Origin: Synechococcus sp. 8F6
GTDB taxonomy: Bacteria; Cyanobacteriota; Cyanobacteriia; PCC-6307; Cyanobiaceae
Assembly: GCF_002252665.1 (NCBI RefSeq)
Contig: NZ_NQKZ01000005.1
Span: 62,001-126,000 of the forward strand
DNA: 64,000 nucleotides
Direction of reading: 5' to 3'
The translations under genes and the position numbers were made by a program. Numbering within the stretch: position 1 is the first letter of the stretch; every line of letters begins with the position of its first letter. The notes under the pieces were generated by a model, which worked only from the letters and a program-made list of their open reading frames with translations, did no database searches and was not told the origin of the DNA. Shown piece after piece: positions 35,709-45,334 of the stretch.

Positions 35709-36350
35709 TCAGTCGCCGCAGCCCCGCCGCACCACCTCAGCCCGCAGGGCCGTGAGATCGGCAGCATCGGGCAGCTGCGGCGAAAACAGCAAAGTCCAAG
35801 CCAACGGCACATCCTCAGCCTCCAGGGCCGCTTCGATGGCCGCCAACCAGGCCAGGGAGCTCTGAGCGAGGGAGCGGATCAGGGCGGACGTGCTCGCCAT
35901 CCATTCGGCGGAGGCGCCCACCAAGTGCACATGGGCAAAGGCCCCCTCCGGGGCCTGCTCGGGTCGCAGCCGCAACAGCACCACTTCGCCAGGGGTGATC
36001 GGCTCCAAAGGCCAGGCCAAGGGAACCGGGAGAGCCTGCCCCGCCGCCGCCAGTCGCCGCCACACGAGCCGGCCTCGGCGCTCAATGCGCAACTCCAGCA
36101 GCGGTTCAATCACCACCAGCTGGGGACTCGGCGTGGGCACCACACCCGCGGCATCCCCTTCCTCCACCGCTTCCACCCGGGGGGACACGACACAGACCGC
36201 CACCGGATCAACCGGGCGCTGCAGGGCATACCCCGGAGCGGCGAAAGCCACCCCCAGGAACGTCAGGAGCGCAAAGGGGATGGATCGTCTGATCAACCGA
36301 ATCCGCCGAACGCCGTGCCGGAGCACAACAGCAGCACCCGCAGCCTGCAT
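35709..36350 (-). CDS. Secreted protein of unknown function
   Basis: A protein of about 213 residues (from ATG 36350) with a basic N-terminus and a signal segment (IPFALLTFLGVAFAAPGYA). The mature part carries a beta-rich region (QLVVIEPLLELRIERRGRLVWRR, PLEPITPGEVVLLRLRPEQ) followed by a helical C-terminus rich in Ala/Leu. A longer frame to 36404 is possible. I do not recognise the family; it lies upstream of the UmuD homologue on the same strand. Confidence 0.62.
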   Translation of the reverse strand: MQAAGAAVVLRHGVRRIRLIRRSIPFALLTFLGVAFAAPGYALQRPVDPVAVCVVSPRVEAVEEGDAAGVVPTPSPQLVVIEPLLELRIERRGRLVWRRLAAAGQALPVPLAWPLEPITPGEVVLLRLRPEQAPEGAFAHVHLVGASAEWMASTSALIRSLAQSSLAWLAAIEAALEAEDVPLAWTLLFSPQLPDAADLTALRAEVVRRGCGD

Positions 36351-36533
36351 GAACGATCTGAATGAAATATCTGCATAACCGGGCAGAACTTCGCGAACCA
36401 GCAAGCCGGATTGGAATCAACCATAGGGAGCGATTGACGCAGCGACATCCCTGGCCGGACATTTGCAGAACGGCGCGCAGCATTTGCAGCGGAACGCAAA
36501 AAATGCCGTCTGACAGAAGCTGAGGGCGACGCC

Positions 36534-37508
36534 CTAAGGGCCCTGCAGGGCTCCGCCGCAGCTGGAGCCCCCACCGGCGGTGCAACCAAAACAATGGTCG
36601 GCCACCGCAATCGGATCGCCCTCGGGATCGCGCTCGAGCAGCTCCCGCAGATGCCGCCGGGGCTGCCCTAACTCCGCCGCAGGCAAACCGAGCTGCTGGT
36701 TGAAATCGCAATCGAACAGCCAACCCTGCCAATCAACGCTGATCAGGGAGCGGCACATGACCTGGGCGAGATGGTCGGGACGATGCTGGGCCTGCAGCAG
36801 GGCTCGGTAGGACTCCAGCTTTCCCTGGGCCTGGAGCCAGCTGGCAAACCGCTGAATCGGCATGTTGGCCAGGGCATAGAGGCTGTTGAACACCAGCCCG
36901 AAGTCGGCGGCGAGCACGCGTTTGTACTCCGCTTCCAACTGGGCCTGGGGAGGCGGCAGCGTCGGCCCCTGAGGGTTGTAAACGAGGTGCAGCTGCAGGC
37001 CACTGCCGGGCTGGCCGTAGCCAAGCCCGTTGAGCTGCTGCAGCGCCGCGATGCTGCGGGTAAACACACCGGAGCCCCGCTGGCGATCAACGTTGTCGGC
37101 GGAATAGCAGGGCAAAGAGGCCACCACCGTGACGCCCTGATTCGCCAGGAAGGGGGCCAGGTCGTGCTGGCCAGGTTCCGACAGGATCGTGAGGTTGCAG
37201 CGATCGATCACCTCCACCCCCAGCCGCCGGGCCGCCACCACCAACTCCCGAAACTGGGGATGGAGCTCGGGGGCCCCACCGGTGAGATCGAGGCAGGCCA
37301 GCCACCGGGCGGCCAGCACCGGCGGGATCAGGGCGACCGTGGCCGGATCCATCATTTCGGTGCGGGTCGGCCCCGCATTCACATGGCAGTGGCTGCAGGC
37401 CTGGTTGCAGCGGTAGCCCAGGTTCACCTGGAGGGTGGAGAGGGGGCCGCGCCAGAGCGACGGGAACGGACTGGAGAGCAGGGGCTGATGCATTCCTGAA
37501 GCGACCAT
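36534..37508 (-). CDS. arsS: Radical SAM protein of the ArsS type
   Basis: A 324-residue radical SAM enzyme. The cluster-binding motif is CNQACSHC near residue 33, a TGGAPELHPQF stretch follows, and the C-terminal DUF3641-like part has conserved cysteines (FDCD, and HCFGCTAGGGSSCGG at the end). This combination is characteristic of ArsS, implicated in arsenosugar biosynthesis after ArsM methylates arsenic. No arsM lies in the window. ATG 37508 or 37493 may be the start. Divergent from a membrane protein gene. Confidence 0.85.
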   Translation of the reverse strand: MVASGMHQPLLSSPFPSLWRGPLSTLQVNLGYRCNQACSHCHVNAGPTRTEMMDPATVALIPPVLAARWLACLDLTGGAPELHPQFRELVVAARRLGVEVIDRCNLTILSEPGQHDLAPFLANQGVTVVASLPCYSADNVDRQRGSGVFTRSIAALQQLNGLGYGQPGSGLQLHLVYNPQGPTLPPPQAQLEAEYKRVLAADFGLVFNSLYALANMPIQRFASWLQAQGKLESYRALLQAQHRPDHLAQVMCRSLISVDWQGWLFDCDFNQQLGLPAAELGQPRRHLRELLERDPEGDPIAVADHCFGCTAGGGSSCGGALQGP

Positions 37509-37560
37509 CCTGCCGTCCTCCGATGACCGACCATGGTGGGTCGCTTGCCCCGAGTTTGCG

Positions 37561-37956
37561 ATGTTGCAGCAGCCCCCACGCGGCTACGTGACCCTGGCCT
37601 GGCTGGGCCTGGTGGCCAACGCCCTGGCCATTCCCCTGGGCCTGGCGGTGATTTTGCTGGATCCCACCTGGCGGGTGACCAACATTGTGGTGGGTGCCAG
37701 CGCCGTGCTGCCCACCGCCGTGGTGGGGCTGGTGGCCTCGATCGCCCTGCTCAAGTGGCGCGCCTGGGGACAGATTCTGGCGATCGTGGCGCTGGCCATG
37801 GCCTTGGCTGTGGGCTTGCCCTACGGCATCGTGCGCCTGGTGCTGCTGAGTGAGGGACGGCCGCTGACGGCGCTGCTCTCCGCCCTGCTCTGGGCCGCGA
37901 CCACGGCCGCACTGGTGTATTGGTGCCGACCCAGCATCCGGCGCTACCTGATCTGA
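37561..37956 (+). CDS. Four-helix membrane protein of unknown function
   Basis: A 131-residue very hydrophobic protein with four predicted helices (TLAWLGLVANALAIPLGLAV, IVVGASAVLPTAVVGLVASI, ILAIVALAMALAVGL, LSALLWAATTAALVY) and short Arg-containing loops, ending RRYLI. No family recognised. It lies directly upstream of the NtcA-controlled glnN, but that promoter sits after its stop, so co-regulation is not implied. Confidence 0.7.
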   Translation: MLQQPPRGYVTLAWLGLVANALAIPLGLAVILLDPTWRVTNIVVGASAVLPTAVVGLVASIALLKWRAWGQILAIVALAMALAVGLPYGIVRLVLLSEGRPLTALLSALLWAATTAALVYWCRPSIRRYLI

Positions 37957-37990
37957 GGCCGAGCACCGCAACGGGGTGATCGAAATTTTG

Positions 37991-38004
37991 GTAGCAACAG
38001 CTAC
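37991..38004 (+). promoter_or_regulatory. NtcA box of glnN
   Basis: GTAGCAACAGCTAC is a perfect match to the NtcA consensus GTA-N8-TAC. If it acts as a class II site centred near -41.5, transcription would begin around 38039, which supports translation from ATG 38059 rather than the earlier in-frame codons. NtcA binds such sites under nitrogen limitation with 2-oxoglutarate. Confidence 0.85.
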
Positions 38005-38058
38005 ACGGAAGGGCCGGGGCGCGGCAGTGTGATGAAGCCCATCCGAACGGCGCCTCCC

Positions 38059-40242
38059 ATGCCCAGCCCCCAGCGCTTCGCCGCCCTGCAGCAGATTCAG
38101 CGGCGGCGTCCGGCGGCGACGGCACCAGCCGCCCCATTCGGGGAGCTGTGGGCGAGCGATGTGTTCACCCTCGAGACGATGAAGGAGGCGTTGCCCGGAC
38201 GCATCTTCAAATCGATCCAGCGCACGATCCGCGAGGGCGGCAAGCTCGACCTGTCGCTGGCCAATGCCGTGGCCGACGCCATGAAGACCTGGGCCACCGG
38301 CCGTGGCGCCCTCTACTACGCCCACGTTTTCTATCCGCTCACCAACTCGACCGCCGAGAAGCACGACGGTTTCATCTCGCCCAAGAGCGATGGGCGGGTG
38401 ATCACCGAATTCACGGGCAAGCTGCTGGTGCAGGGCGAGCCCGACGGCTCCTCCTTCCCCAACGGCGGCATCCGCTCCACCTTCGAGGCCCGCGGTTACA
38501 CCGCCTGGGACATCACCAGCCCCGCTTACCTGATGCAGACCCCCAACGGGGTCACCCTCTGCATCCCCACGGTCTTCGTCTCCTGGACCGGTGAGGCCCT
38601 CGACAAGAAAACCCCTCTTCTCCGCTCCAACGCCGCCATGAATCGGCAGGCCCAGCGCCTGCTCCGCCTCCTCGGTGAAACCGATGTGGCCCCCGTCAAC
38701 TCAAGCTGCGGCGCCGAGCAGGAGTACTTCCTCGTTGACAGCGCCTTCATCTCCCTCCGCCCCGACCTACTCCTCGCCGGACGCACCCTCTTTGGCGCTC
38801 CTCCCGCCAAAGGGCAGCAGTTTGACGACCACTACTTCGGCGCCATCCCCGAGCGGGTGCAGGTGTTCATGCAAGACGTGGAGCGCCAGCTCTACCGGCT
38901 CGGCGTTCCCGCCAAGACCCGCCACAACGAAGTGGCACCCGGACAGTTTGAAATCGCGCCTTTCCACGAGGCCGCCAACGTCGCCACCGACCACCAGCAG
39001 CTCACCATGACCGTGCTCAAGGCCACGGCCAAAAAGCACGGCTTCGCCTGCCTGCTGCACGAAAAGCCCTTCGCGGGAATCAACGGCTCGGGTAAGCACG
39101 TCAACTGGTCGATCGGCAACGCCACCCAGGGCAACCTGCTCGACCCGGGCCAAACGCCCCACGACAACCTGCAGTTCCTGCTGTTCTGCGCCGCCGTGAT
39201 CCGCGGCGTCCACAGCTACGGGCCGCTGCTGCGGGCCGTGATCGCCACCGCCGGCAACGACCACCGTCTTGGTGCCAACGAAGCACCGCCGGCGATCATC
39301 TCGATGTACCTGGGCAGCCAGCTCGAGGATGTGTTCAACCAGATCCGCGAGGGCAACCTGCAGAGTTCCGCCAAGGGCGGCGTGATGACCCTGGGGGTGG
39401 ACACCCTGCCGGAATTCACCAAAGACCCCGGCGATCGCAACCGCACCTCACCGTTTGCTTTCACAGGCAACCGCTTTGAATTCCGCGCCGTTGGCTCCAA
39501 CCAATCGGTAGCCGGGCCCCTAGTGGCGATGAACACGGTGCTGGCCGATTCGATCGGCTGGATGGCCGACCAGCTGGAGAGCCAGCTCAACGCCGGGATG
39601 GCCCTGAGTGAAGCGGCCTTCCACGTGCTCCAGCAGGTGATGCGCGAGCACGGCGCCGTGGTGTTTGGCGGCGATGGCTACTCCAGCGAATGGCATCGCT
39701 TGGCTGTTGAAGAGCGTGGCCTGGAAAACCTGCGCACCTGCGCCGATGCCTTGCCCGTGCTGCAACGGCAGGAGGTGCGGGAGCTGTTCGAGCGCCAGGG
39801 GGTGCTGAGCCCGGTGGAACTGGAGAGCCGCTTCGAGGTGTACAGCGAGCAGTATGTGCTCGCCATCGAAGTGGAGGCCAAGCTGGCCCTGCAGATCGCT
39901 CGCACCCAGATATATCCAGCGGCTGTGCGCTACCTAGGCGAGCTGGGCCAGGCGCTGCAGGAGCAGCAGGCGATGGGTCTGCATCCCAATCTCAAGCTGC
40001 GCAACCAGCTGGGCGAGCTGCTCGAGCAGCTCAACAACGGCTGCGATGCGCTCGAAGAGGCGCTCAGCGGCGGCAGTCACGGCGAAGGGGCTGACCACAC
40101 CGAAGCCCACATGCGCCACTGCGCCGACACCCTGATGCCCCTGATCGGCGTCCTGCGTTCGGCGGTGGATGGCCTCGAAGGCCTGGTCGACGACGACCTC
40201 TGGCCGCTGCCCAGCTACCGGGAAATGCTGTTCGTGCGCTGA
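38059..40242 (+). CDS. glnN: Glutamine synthetase type III
   Basis: A 727-residue GSIII enzyme, condensing glutamate and ammonia. The size (type I is about 470 residues) and the motifs separate it: [27 protein letters not shown] with the metal-binding Glu, [30 protein letters not shown] with the glutamate-flap region, and [25 protein letters not shown] is induced by nitrogen starvation in several cyanobacteria, which agrees with the NtcA box upstream. ATG 38059 is preferred from promoter geometry; GTG 38029 and ATG 38032 are in frame. Confidence 0.95.
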   Translation: MPSPQRFAALQQIQRRRPAATAPAAPFGELWASDVFTLETMKEALPGRIFKSIQRTIREGGKLDLSLANAVADAMKTWATGRGALYYAHVFYPLTNSTAEKHDGFISPKSDGRVITEFTGKLLVQGEPDGSSFPNGGIRSTFEARGYTAWDITSPAYLMQTPNGVTLCIPTVFVSWTGEALDKKTPLLRSNAAMNRQAQRLLRLLGETDVAPVNSSCGAEQEYFLVDSAFISLRPDLLLAGRTLFGAPPAKGQQFDDHYFGAIPERVQVFMQDVERQLYRLGVPAKTRHNEVAPGQFEIAPFHEAANVATDHQQLTMTVLKATAKKHGFACLLHEKPFAGINGSGKHVNWSIGNATQGNLLDPGQTPHDNLQFLLFCAAVIRGVHSYGPLLRAVIATAGNDHRLGANEAPPAIISMYLGSQLEDVFNQIREGNLQSSAKGGVMTLGVDTLPEFTKDPGDRNRTSPFAFTGNRFEFRAVGSNQSVAGPLVAMNTVLADSIGWMADQLESQLNAGMALSEAAFHVLQQVMREHGAVVFGGDGYSSEWHRLAVEERGLENLRTCADALPVLQRQEVRELFERQGVLSPVELESRFEVYSEQYVLAIEVEAKLALQIARTQIYPAAVRYLGELGQALQEQQAMGLHPNLKLRNQLGELLEQLNNGCDALEEALSGGSHGEGADHTEAHMRHCADTLMPLIGVLRSAVDGLEGLVDDDLWPLPSYREMLFVR

Positions 40243-40283
40243 GGGGCCCGCCGCGCATGGCGCCCGACACCGAAAGATGTTGT

Positions 40284-40310
40284 GAAGGTGACAGTTCCGA
40301 TCTGTCACAC
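40284..40310. promoter_or_regulatory. Palindromic CRP/FNR-like operator candidate
   Basis: Perfect arms GTGACAG and CTGTCAC flank the seven bases TTCCGAT (40288-40308), with TGTGA and TCACA just outside. This resembles CRP/FNR-family sites but with a wider centre. It lies between the glnN stop and the small gene at 40347. No T-run follows, so a terminator is less likely. Confidence 0.45.
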
Positions 40311-40346
40311 AGACCATGATGCAAGCAAGCAGTAGTGCAGACAGAC

Positions 40347-40598
40347 ATGGCATCACCACAAACCCAGACCGTGCGACCCCCCTTCGCCAGCCACGTGCGG
40401 CACTACCGTCTCGTCGACCGCCAGGGGGCGCCCCATCCGGTGCTGGACGATCTCTACGAATCGCTCGATGCGGCCTGGAGCGAGGCGATGGGCTGGTGGC
40501 AGGAGCACTGCGGTGGCAACCAGGAGCCCTGCGAGATCGGCGTGGAGGTGAGCACGGCCAGTGGCAACTGGCGCACCTTGCGCTTTCCAGGCTGCTGA
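40347..40598 (+). CDS. Small conserved cyanobacterial protein (83 aa)
   Basis: A soluble protein of 83 residues (87 from the ATG at 40335). Core: VRHYRLVDRQGAPHPVLDDLYESLDAAWSEAMGWW, then GVEVSTASGNWRTLR. The pattern of aromatic and acidic residues resembles small cyanobacterial unknowns. It follows the palindrome and overlaps the beginning of the next gene in another frame. Confidence 0.6.
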   Translation: MASPQTQTVRPPFASHVRHYRLVDRQGAPHPVLDDLYESLDAAWSEAMGWWQEHCGGNQEPCEIGVEVSTASGNWRTLRFPGC

Positions 40599-40633
40599 GC
40601 TCACTGGCGCGCCAGCTCCGGTCGGTCCTGCTG

Positions 40634-41095
40634 GTGCTGGTGCTGATGCTGCCAGTGCTCGCCCTGACGCTGGAGGCTCCGGCAGCCCAGGCGCTCCAGC
40701 TGGCGCCCATTCAGGCCTGCAGCCCGCTCAACGAGCGGCAGGTGGAAGGCTGGTTTGAGCGGTGGAACGAGGCCCTTGCCAGTGGTGATCCGGCCCAGGT
40801 CGCCCAGCTCTACGACCGCCACGCCCTGCTACTGCCCACCCTGTCGGCGCAGCTTCGCGACACGCCCGAAGCCATCACCGCCTATTTCGCCACCTTTCTG
40901 GCCCGCCATCCCAGCGGCACGGTGACTCACCGTCAGATCGAGCTGGGCTGCAACCTGGCCGTGGATGAGGGCACCTACCGCTTCGCCCTGCACGACCCCG
41001 AGGCCCAGGTCGACGCCCGCTACACCTTCGTCTACGGGAGGCGAGAGGGGGAGTGGCGGATCCTGCACCACCACTCCTCCCTGGTGCCCAGCTGA
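40634..41095 (+). CDS. Secreted SnoaL/DUF4440-like protein
   Basis: A protein with a signal peptide-like start (LMLPVLALTLEAPAAQA) and a mature domain of about 125 residues resembling SgcJ/EcaC/CaMKII-association folds: VEGWFERWNEALASGDPAQVAQLYDRHALLLPT, TPEAITAYFATFL and the C-terminal YTFVYGRREGEWRILHHHSS. Members bind small molecules or act as oligomeric scaffolds. The start is uncertain: GTG 40634 is the first standard codon, but a basic n-region would require a CTG near 40592-40595, overlapping the preceding stop. Confidence 0.72.
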   Translation: MLVLMLPVLALTLEAPAAQALQLAPIQACSPLNERQVEGWFERWNEALASGDPAQVAQLYDRHALLLPTLSAQLRDTPEAITAYFATFLARHPSGTVTHRQIELGCNLAVDEGTYRFALHDPEAQVDARYTFVYGRREGEWRILHHHSSLVPS

Positions 41096-41124
41096 TCTGC
41101 TGCAAAACCGACCAGCGGAATGGA

Positions 41125-41403
41125 TCAGTTCACCTGCACGCCCTTCCAGAAGGCCACCCGGCCGCGGATGTTGGCGGCGGCCTCCTTGGGCTCGGGATAA
41201 AACCAAACGGCATTGGCGTTCACCTGGCCATCCACCACCAGGTCGTAGTAGTGGGCCGTGCCCTTCCAGCCACACACCGAGGTGTGGGAGGAGGGGCGGA
41301 TGCAGCTGGGGTCGAGGGCTTCGGCAGGGAAATAGGCGTTGCCATCCACGCTGACGATGTCGTAGCTGCGGGCAATCACCCGACCGTTCCACTGGGCTTG
41401 CAT
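41125..41403 (-). CDS. DUF427 family protein
   Basis: A 92-residue protein of the DUF427 fold: WNGRVIARSYDIVSVDGNAYFP, the CGWKGTAHYYDLVVDG motif, and AVWFYPEPKEAAANIRGRVAFWKGV. This small beta-barrel family is widespread in cyanobacteria, function unclear. The ATG at 41403 (MQAQWNG) places the conserved WNG at the N-terminus. It lies downstream of the M23 peptidase on the same strand. Confidence 0.9.
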   Translation of the reverse strand: MQAQWNGRVIARSYDIVSVDGNAYFPAEALDPSCIRPSSHTSVCGWKGTAHYYDLVVDGQVNANAVWFYPEPKEAAANIRGRVAFWKGVQVN

Positions 41404-41419
41404 GGGGCTTGGGGCGCAA

Positions 41420-42088
41420 TCAAGGGTTGATTGTGGCAAGCGCCGGCGGCGGGGCTGGAGGTGGCAGCAGGAGCGGCAGGTGCGGCGTGGGATCCAGGGC
41501 CAGCAACTCCGCGCCCTGACGGCGCAGTTCGAAGTGCAGGTGGGGGCCCGTGGCCGAGCCGGTCATGCCCACCGTGCCCAGGGGATGCCCCTGCTCAAGC
41601 CAGGCGCCGCTGAGCACCGTGGCTTCATGCAGGTGGGCATACAGCGTCTGCCAACCCTCGCCATGGTCGAGCAGCACAGTGGTGCCGTAGCCACTGATCG
41701 ACTCCACCAGCAGCACCCGTCCGGCCCGGGAGGCGAGCACTGCCGTGCCCTGCCGGGCCGCCAGATCAATGCCGGTATGCAACCGCCACGCCGAGCGGCG
41801 TTCCGAGTAGCGCCAGCCCCAGGGGTCCAGGCTTTCGGCCGGCTGGGCCAAGGGATAGGCCAGGGGCGGCGGCGCGGGATCCGGATCTGACGCCCGCAAT
41901 GCACCCAGGGCCACCGAGCCGACCGATCCAGGGAGCCGCACATCCGGCACTGAAGCGTGGCGCGGCAGCTCCTGGGGCATCGGCAGCAGCAGCGCCTGAG
42001 GCTCCGCGCTCTGAGCCCGCAGCGACGACTGGCCAGCCACCGCGGCCAGAAGCAGCGGCAACAGCACGGGCCAGCTCCGGTGGGTCAT
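41420..42088 (-). CDS. Secreted M23 (LytM-type) peptidase
   Basis: A 222-residue periplasmic endopeptidase that would cleave peptidoglycan cross-bridges. After a signal peptide (WPVLLPLLLAAVAGQSSLRA), the M23 zinc site is complete: HTGIDLAA supplies His and Asp, and GSATGPHLHFELR supplies the HxH pair; the intermediate YAHLHEATVL and GTVGMTG are also typical. It lies 17 bp downstream of the DUF2808 gene on the same strand. Confidence 0.93.
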   Translation of the reverse strand: MTHRSWPVLLPLLLAAVAGQSSLRAQSAEPQALLLPMPQELPRHASVPDVRLPGSVGSVALGALRASDPDPAPPPLAYPLAQPAESLDPWGWRYSERRSAWRLHTGIDLAARQGTAVLASRAGRVLLVESISGYGTTVLLDHGEGWQTLYAHLHEATVLSGAWLEQGHPLGTVGMTGSATGPHLHFELRRQGAELLALDPTPHLPLLLPPPAPPPALATINP

Positions 42089-42105
42089 GGCTCAGGGGAT
42101 CGGGC

Positions 42106-42687
42106 TCAGCGCCAATCGGGGTCGTAGATCCGCAGGGTGCCAAATCCCACCGGCGCTGGCGAGGGGTTGGGGCCAGCGGGGTAGGCCGTCACCTGAAACA
42201 TGTAGGTGTCCGAGAAGGCTGGGTTGTTCCAGGGTTTGAGCACCACCGTGAGCGTGGCCCCGGGCGGAACGGGCTCAGGGAAGCTGAGGGTGAAGCGGCG
42301 CGCAGCGCTGTCGAACTGGGCCTGCACCGGCACGCGGGGGCCCTGCTGACGCGGCCGGCCCAGGAACGCGGAGGTGCGATCCACAAAGAACGGAAAGCGG
42401 GTGTCGACGCCGCGGGTCTGCTGAATCGTTAGGCCGCCGAGGGCTGCCCCCGCCTCCGGATCAAGCGTGATCGTGAAGTAGTACTCCGCACGGGTCTGCC
42501 AGATGGTGGTGTAGTAGCTCACCAGGTCCACCTTCCAGGGGGCCTTGGTGAAGTAGGTGGCACCCTGGAGTTCCAGAGCCCGCGCGGCGGGGATCACGCC
42601 CGGCCCCAGGAGCGGAGCCCCGGCAACGCAGCTGGCCAGGGCCCAGCCGAGCGCAACGGCGACACGTCGAAGACGGGGCACAGGCAC
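42106..42687 (-). CDS. DUF2808 secreted protein
   Basis: A 193-residue exported protein of the cyanobacterial DUF2808 family. A basic N-terminus (PVPRLRRVAVALGWALASC) precedes a signal sequence; the mature part has YYTTIWQTRAEYYFTITLDPEAGAALGGLTIQQ, FPEPVPPGATLTVVLKP and NPAFSDTYMFQVTAYPAG, typical of the family. The GTG at 42687 (or 42681) is used. It is placed between the GST gene and the M23 peptidase, all on one strand. Confidence 0.87.
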   Translation of the reverse strand: MPVPRLRRVAVALGWALASCVAGAPLLGPGVIPAARALELQGATYFTKAPWKVDLVSYYTTIWQTRAEYYFTITLDPEAGAALGGLTIQQTRGVDTRFPFFVDRTSAFLGRPRQQGPRVPVQAQFDSAARRFTLSFPEPVPPGATLTVVLKPWNNPAFSDTYMFQVTAYPAGPNPSPAPVGFGTLRIYDPDWR

Positions 42688-42694
42688 CAGGGCT

Positions 42695-43993
42695 TTAGGC
42701 GGCTGGGAAAACGCTAGAGGCGGCCTGCAGAAATGGCTGGGGGTCCTGGTCGCGGCGATGGGCCACCGGAATGGGCGGGCCCTGGGCGGTGCCGTCCTCG
42801 GGATCGAGGCCGGCGGTGGCCTCCAGGGCCTGACGGAGGCGCCGGGCCGCATGCAGGGGCATGTCCCGCGGCACGCTGATGCGATCGCGCAGGTAGCGCA
42901 GGGCGGCCGCGCTGCCGGCCGCCGGCACCAGGCGCTCGCCCCAGCTTTGGGGTTCGCCACGCCTTTGCGTTTCGCCACGGATCAAGGCCGTGAGGGCGGT
43001 GCGCAGGGGCTGGTCGAATCCGGCCGCCCCCAGGGGGCTGCGCGCCAGGATTGCTTGCCGGTGTTTGAGCACCCGAGCAAGGGCTACCGCCGCCGCATCG
43101 GAGGGTTCGCCGTGGCTGGTTTCCGGATCGGATGCATCGATCGGCCAGGGGCCCTGATCGATGCGGGCGGCCAGATCGCGCTGAGCTGGCGTGCCACTGG
43201 CGTAGCAGCCGCCCATCTGGGGCGGCAGGTCGTGGGCGTGAGTGTGGAAATCGCTTTGGGTGCCGAGGTAGGTGGAGCGCTGCTCCAGCGCTGCAAACCA
43301 GCGATCAATGGCCGGATGCTCCTGCCGCAGCAGAAAGCCCTTGTAGTAGGTCAGGCTGGCCGCCATCCGCTCCACGTAGGGCACGAACACCAGATCAGCT
43401 GTGCTCAGCTCATCCAGCAAAAACGGGCCGGAGTGTTGGTCGAGCGCCTGCTCAAATCCAGCAGCAATGCGCTGAAAGGCCGCCTGGGCCGAGGCCTCCT
43501 GCTGCGGACGGAGGCCAGGACTGCACAGCCACTGGCACCAGGCGCGAAACAACACGCGTTCGAGCTGGCGCAGGGGCAGCACTGCGGGGTCGGCCATGCC
43601 CGGGCCCAGGCTGCCGAAGGCTGCTTCGAGGGCCTCAAGAATGCGGTCGCTCTCGGTGATCAGTCGGCCATCGATCGCCAGAGCAGGCAACATGCCGGAA
43701 GGCACCAGCTGTCGAAACCAGGCCTCCTTCTCGCCGTAGCAAAACATGGTGACCTTGCGGATCCGGTAGGGAATCCGCTTTTCCTCCAGCCACAGCCACA
43801 CCTTCTGGCAGTAGGGGCACCAGGCGTGGTGGTCGCGGAACAAGGTGACCCGCACCGCCTGCTCCGGCTGGCCAAACAGACGCAGGCCGGCCTGGGCGCT
43901 GGTGGGACCGTTGACGGGATCGGCTGGGGGCGCCGCCAGACGTTCGAGCTCGTGCCAGCTCAGCTCTGCGTTCGCCATCGGCGCCATCCCCAT
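42695..43993 (-). CDS. Glutathione S-transferase family protein with C-terminal extension
   Basis: A protein of about 430 residues. The thioredoxin-fold half has [19 protein letters not shown] with a CPYC redox site and the GST-N signature [22 protein letters not shown]. The helical GST-C domain follows, and residues 300-432 are an extra region ([13 protein letters not shown] near its end) not found in short GSTs. Omega/xi-like glutathionyl-hydroquinone activity is possible. The start was set at ATG 43993; a longer open frame upstream runs antisense through cpcB and is not real. Confidence 0.85.
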   Translation of the reverse strand: MGMAPMANAELSWHELERLAAPPADPVNGPTSAQAGLRLFGQPEQAVRVTLFRDHHAWCPYCQKVWLWLEEKRIPYRIRKVTMFCYGEKEAWFRQLVPSGMLPALAIDGRLITESDRILEALEAAFGSLGPGMADPAVLPLRQLERVLFRAWCQWLCSPGLRPQQEASAQAAFQRIAAGFEQALDQHSGPFLLDELSTADLVFVPYVERMAASLTYYKGFLLRQEHPAIDRWFAALEQRSTYLGTQSDFHTHAHDLPPQMGGCYASGTPAQRDLAARIDQGPWPIDASDPETSHGEPSDAAAVALARVLKHRQAILARSPLGAAGFDQPLRTALTALIRGETQRRGEPQSWGERLVPAAGSAAALRYLRDRISVPRDMPLHAARRLRQALEATAGLDPEDGTAQGPPIPVAHRRDQDPQPFLQAASSVFPAA

Positions 43994-44077
43994 CCCTGCA
44001 GCAGCCTCGTTTCTAGTGGCTCGCGGCACCAGAGGGGCATTCCCTAGGGCAAATCGACTTCTCGACGATGCAATTCG

Positions 44078-44596
44078 ATGTTCGACGCCTTCACCAAGGT
44101 TGTTGCCCAGGCTGATGCCCGTGGCGAATTCATCAATGCCGGTCAGATCGACGCCCTTGCCGCCATGGTTGCCGAGAGCAACAAGCGCATGGACACGGTG
44201 AACCGCATCACCTCCAACGCTTCCGCCATCGTCACCAACGCGGCGCGCGATCTCTTCGATCAGCAGCCCGCCCTGATCGCACCCGGTGGCAACGCCTACA
44301 CCCATCGCCGCATGGCTGCTTGCCTGCGCGACATGGAGATCATCCTTCGCTACGTCACCTACGCCATCTTCACCGGCGACGCTTCCGTGCTGGAAGACCG
44401 CTGCCTGAACGGCCTGCGTGAGACCTACCTCGCCCTCGGCGTGCCCGGTGCTTCCGTGGCAGAAGGCGTGCGCAAGATGAAGGACGCCGCTATCTCGATC
44501 GCCAACGATCGCAACGGCATCACCCCCGGCGACTGCTCCGCCCTCATGAGCGAAGTTGGCACCTACTTCGACCGCGCTGCTGCTGCAGTCGGCTGA
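44078..44596 (+). CDS. cpcB: Phycocyanin beta subunit, without adjacent cpcA
   Basis: A 172-residue C-phycocyanin beta subunit: [18 protein letters not shown] start, bilin-binding Cys82 in [10 protein letters not shown] and Cys153 in PGDCSAL, and Asn72 (GGNAYTHRR) which is normally methylated. Length and residues are intact, so the protein should carry two phycocyanobilins in phycobilisome rods. cpcB is normally followed at once by cpcA, but here a strong terminator and then glnB on the other strand follow. The subunit must pair with CpcA encoded elsewhere, or have a different use. Confidence 0.95.
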   Translation: MFDAFTKVVAQADARGEFINAGQIDALAAMVAESNKRMDTVNRITSNASAIVTNAARDLFDQQPALIAPGGNAYTHRRMAACLRDMEIILRYVTYAIFTGDASVLEDRCLNGLRETYLALGVPGASVAEGVRKMKDAAISIANDRNGITPGDCSALMSEVGTYFDRAAAAVG

Positions 44597-44616
44597 TTGG
44601 CTCCAGCCAGCTAATC

Positions 44617-44662
44617 GAAGCCAGCCAGCCGAGCTCACTTGAGCCCGGTTGGCTGGTTTTTT
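44617..44662 (+). terminator. Rho-independent terminator after cpcB
   Basis: CCAGCCAGCCGAGCTC pairs with GAGCCCGGTTGGCTGG across a four-base loop and is followed by six T's. It lies 25 bp after the cpcB stop and closes the transcript before any partner gene. A copy of the TTGGCTCCAGCCA motif from the priA-rpoD spacer sits just upstream at 44597. Confidence 0.88.
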
Positions 44663-44685
44663 GATGGCAGCCTGGCCAGGCTCAA

Positions 44686-45334
<649 letters not shown>

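Noticed and set aside
42557-44047. 496-codon frame on the + strand opposite the GST gene
   Set aside because: Shadow of the GST and DUF2808 genes, which carry family motifs.
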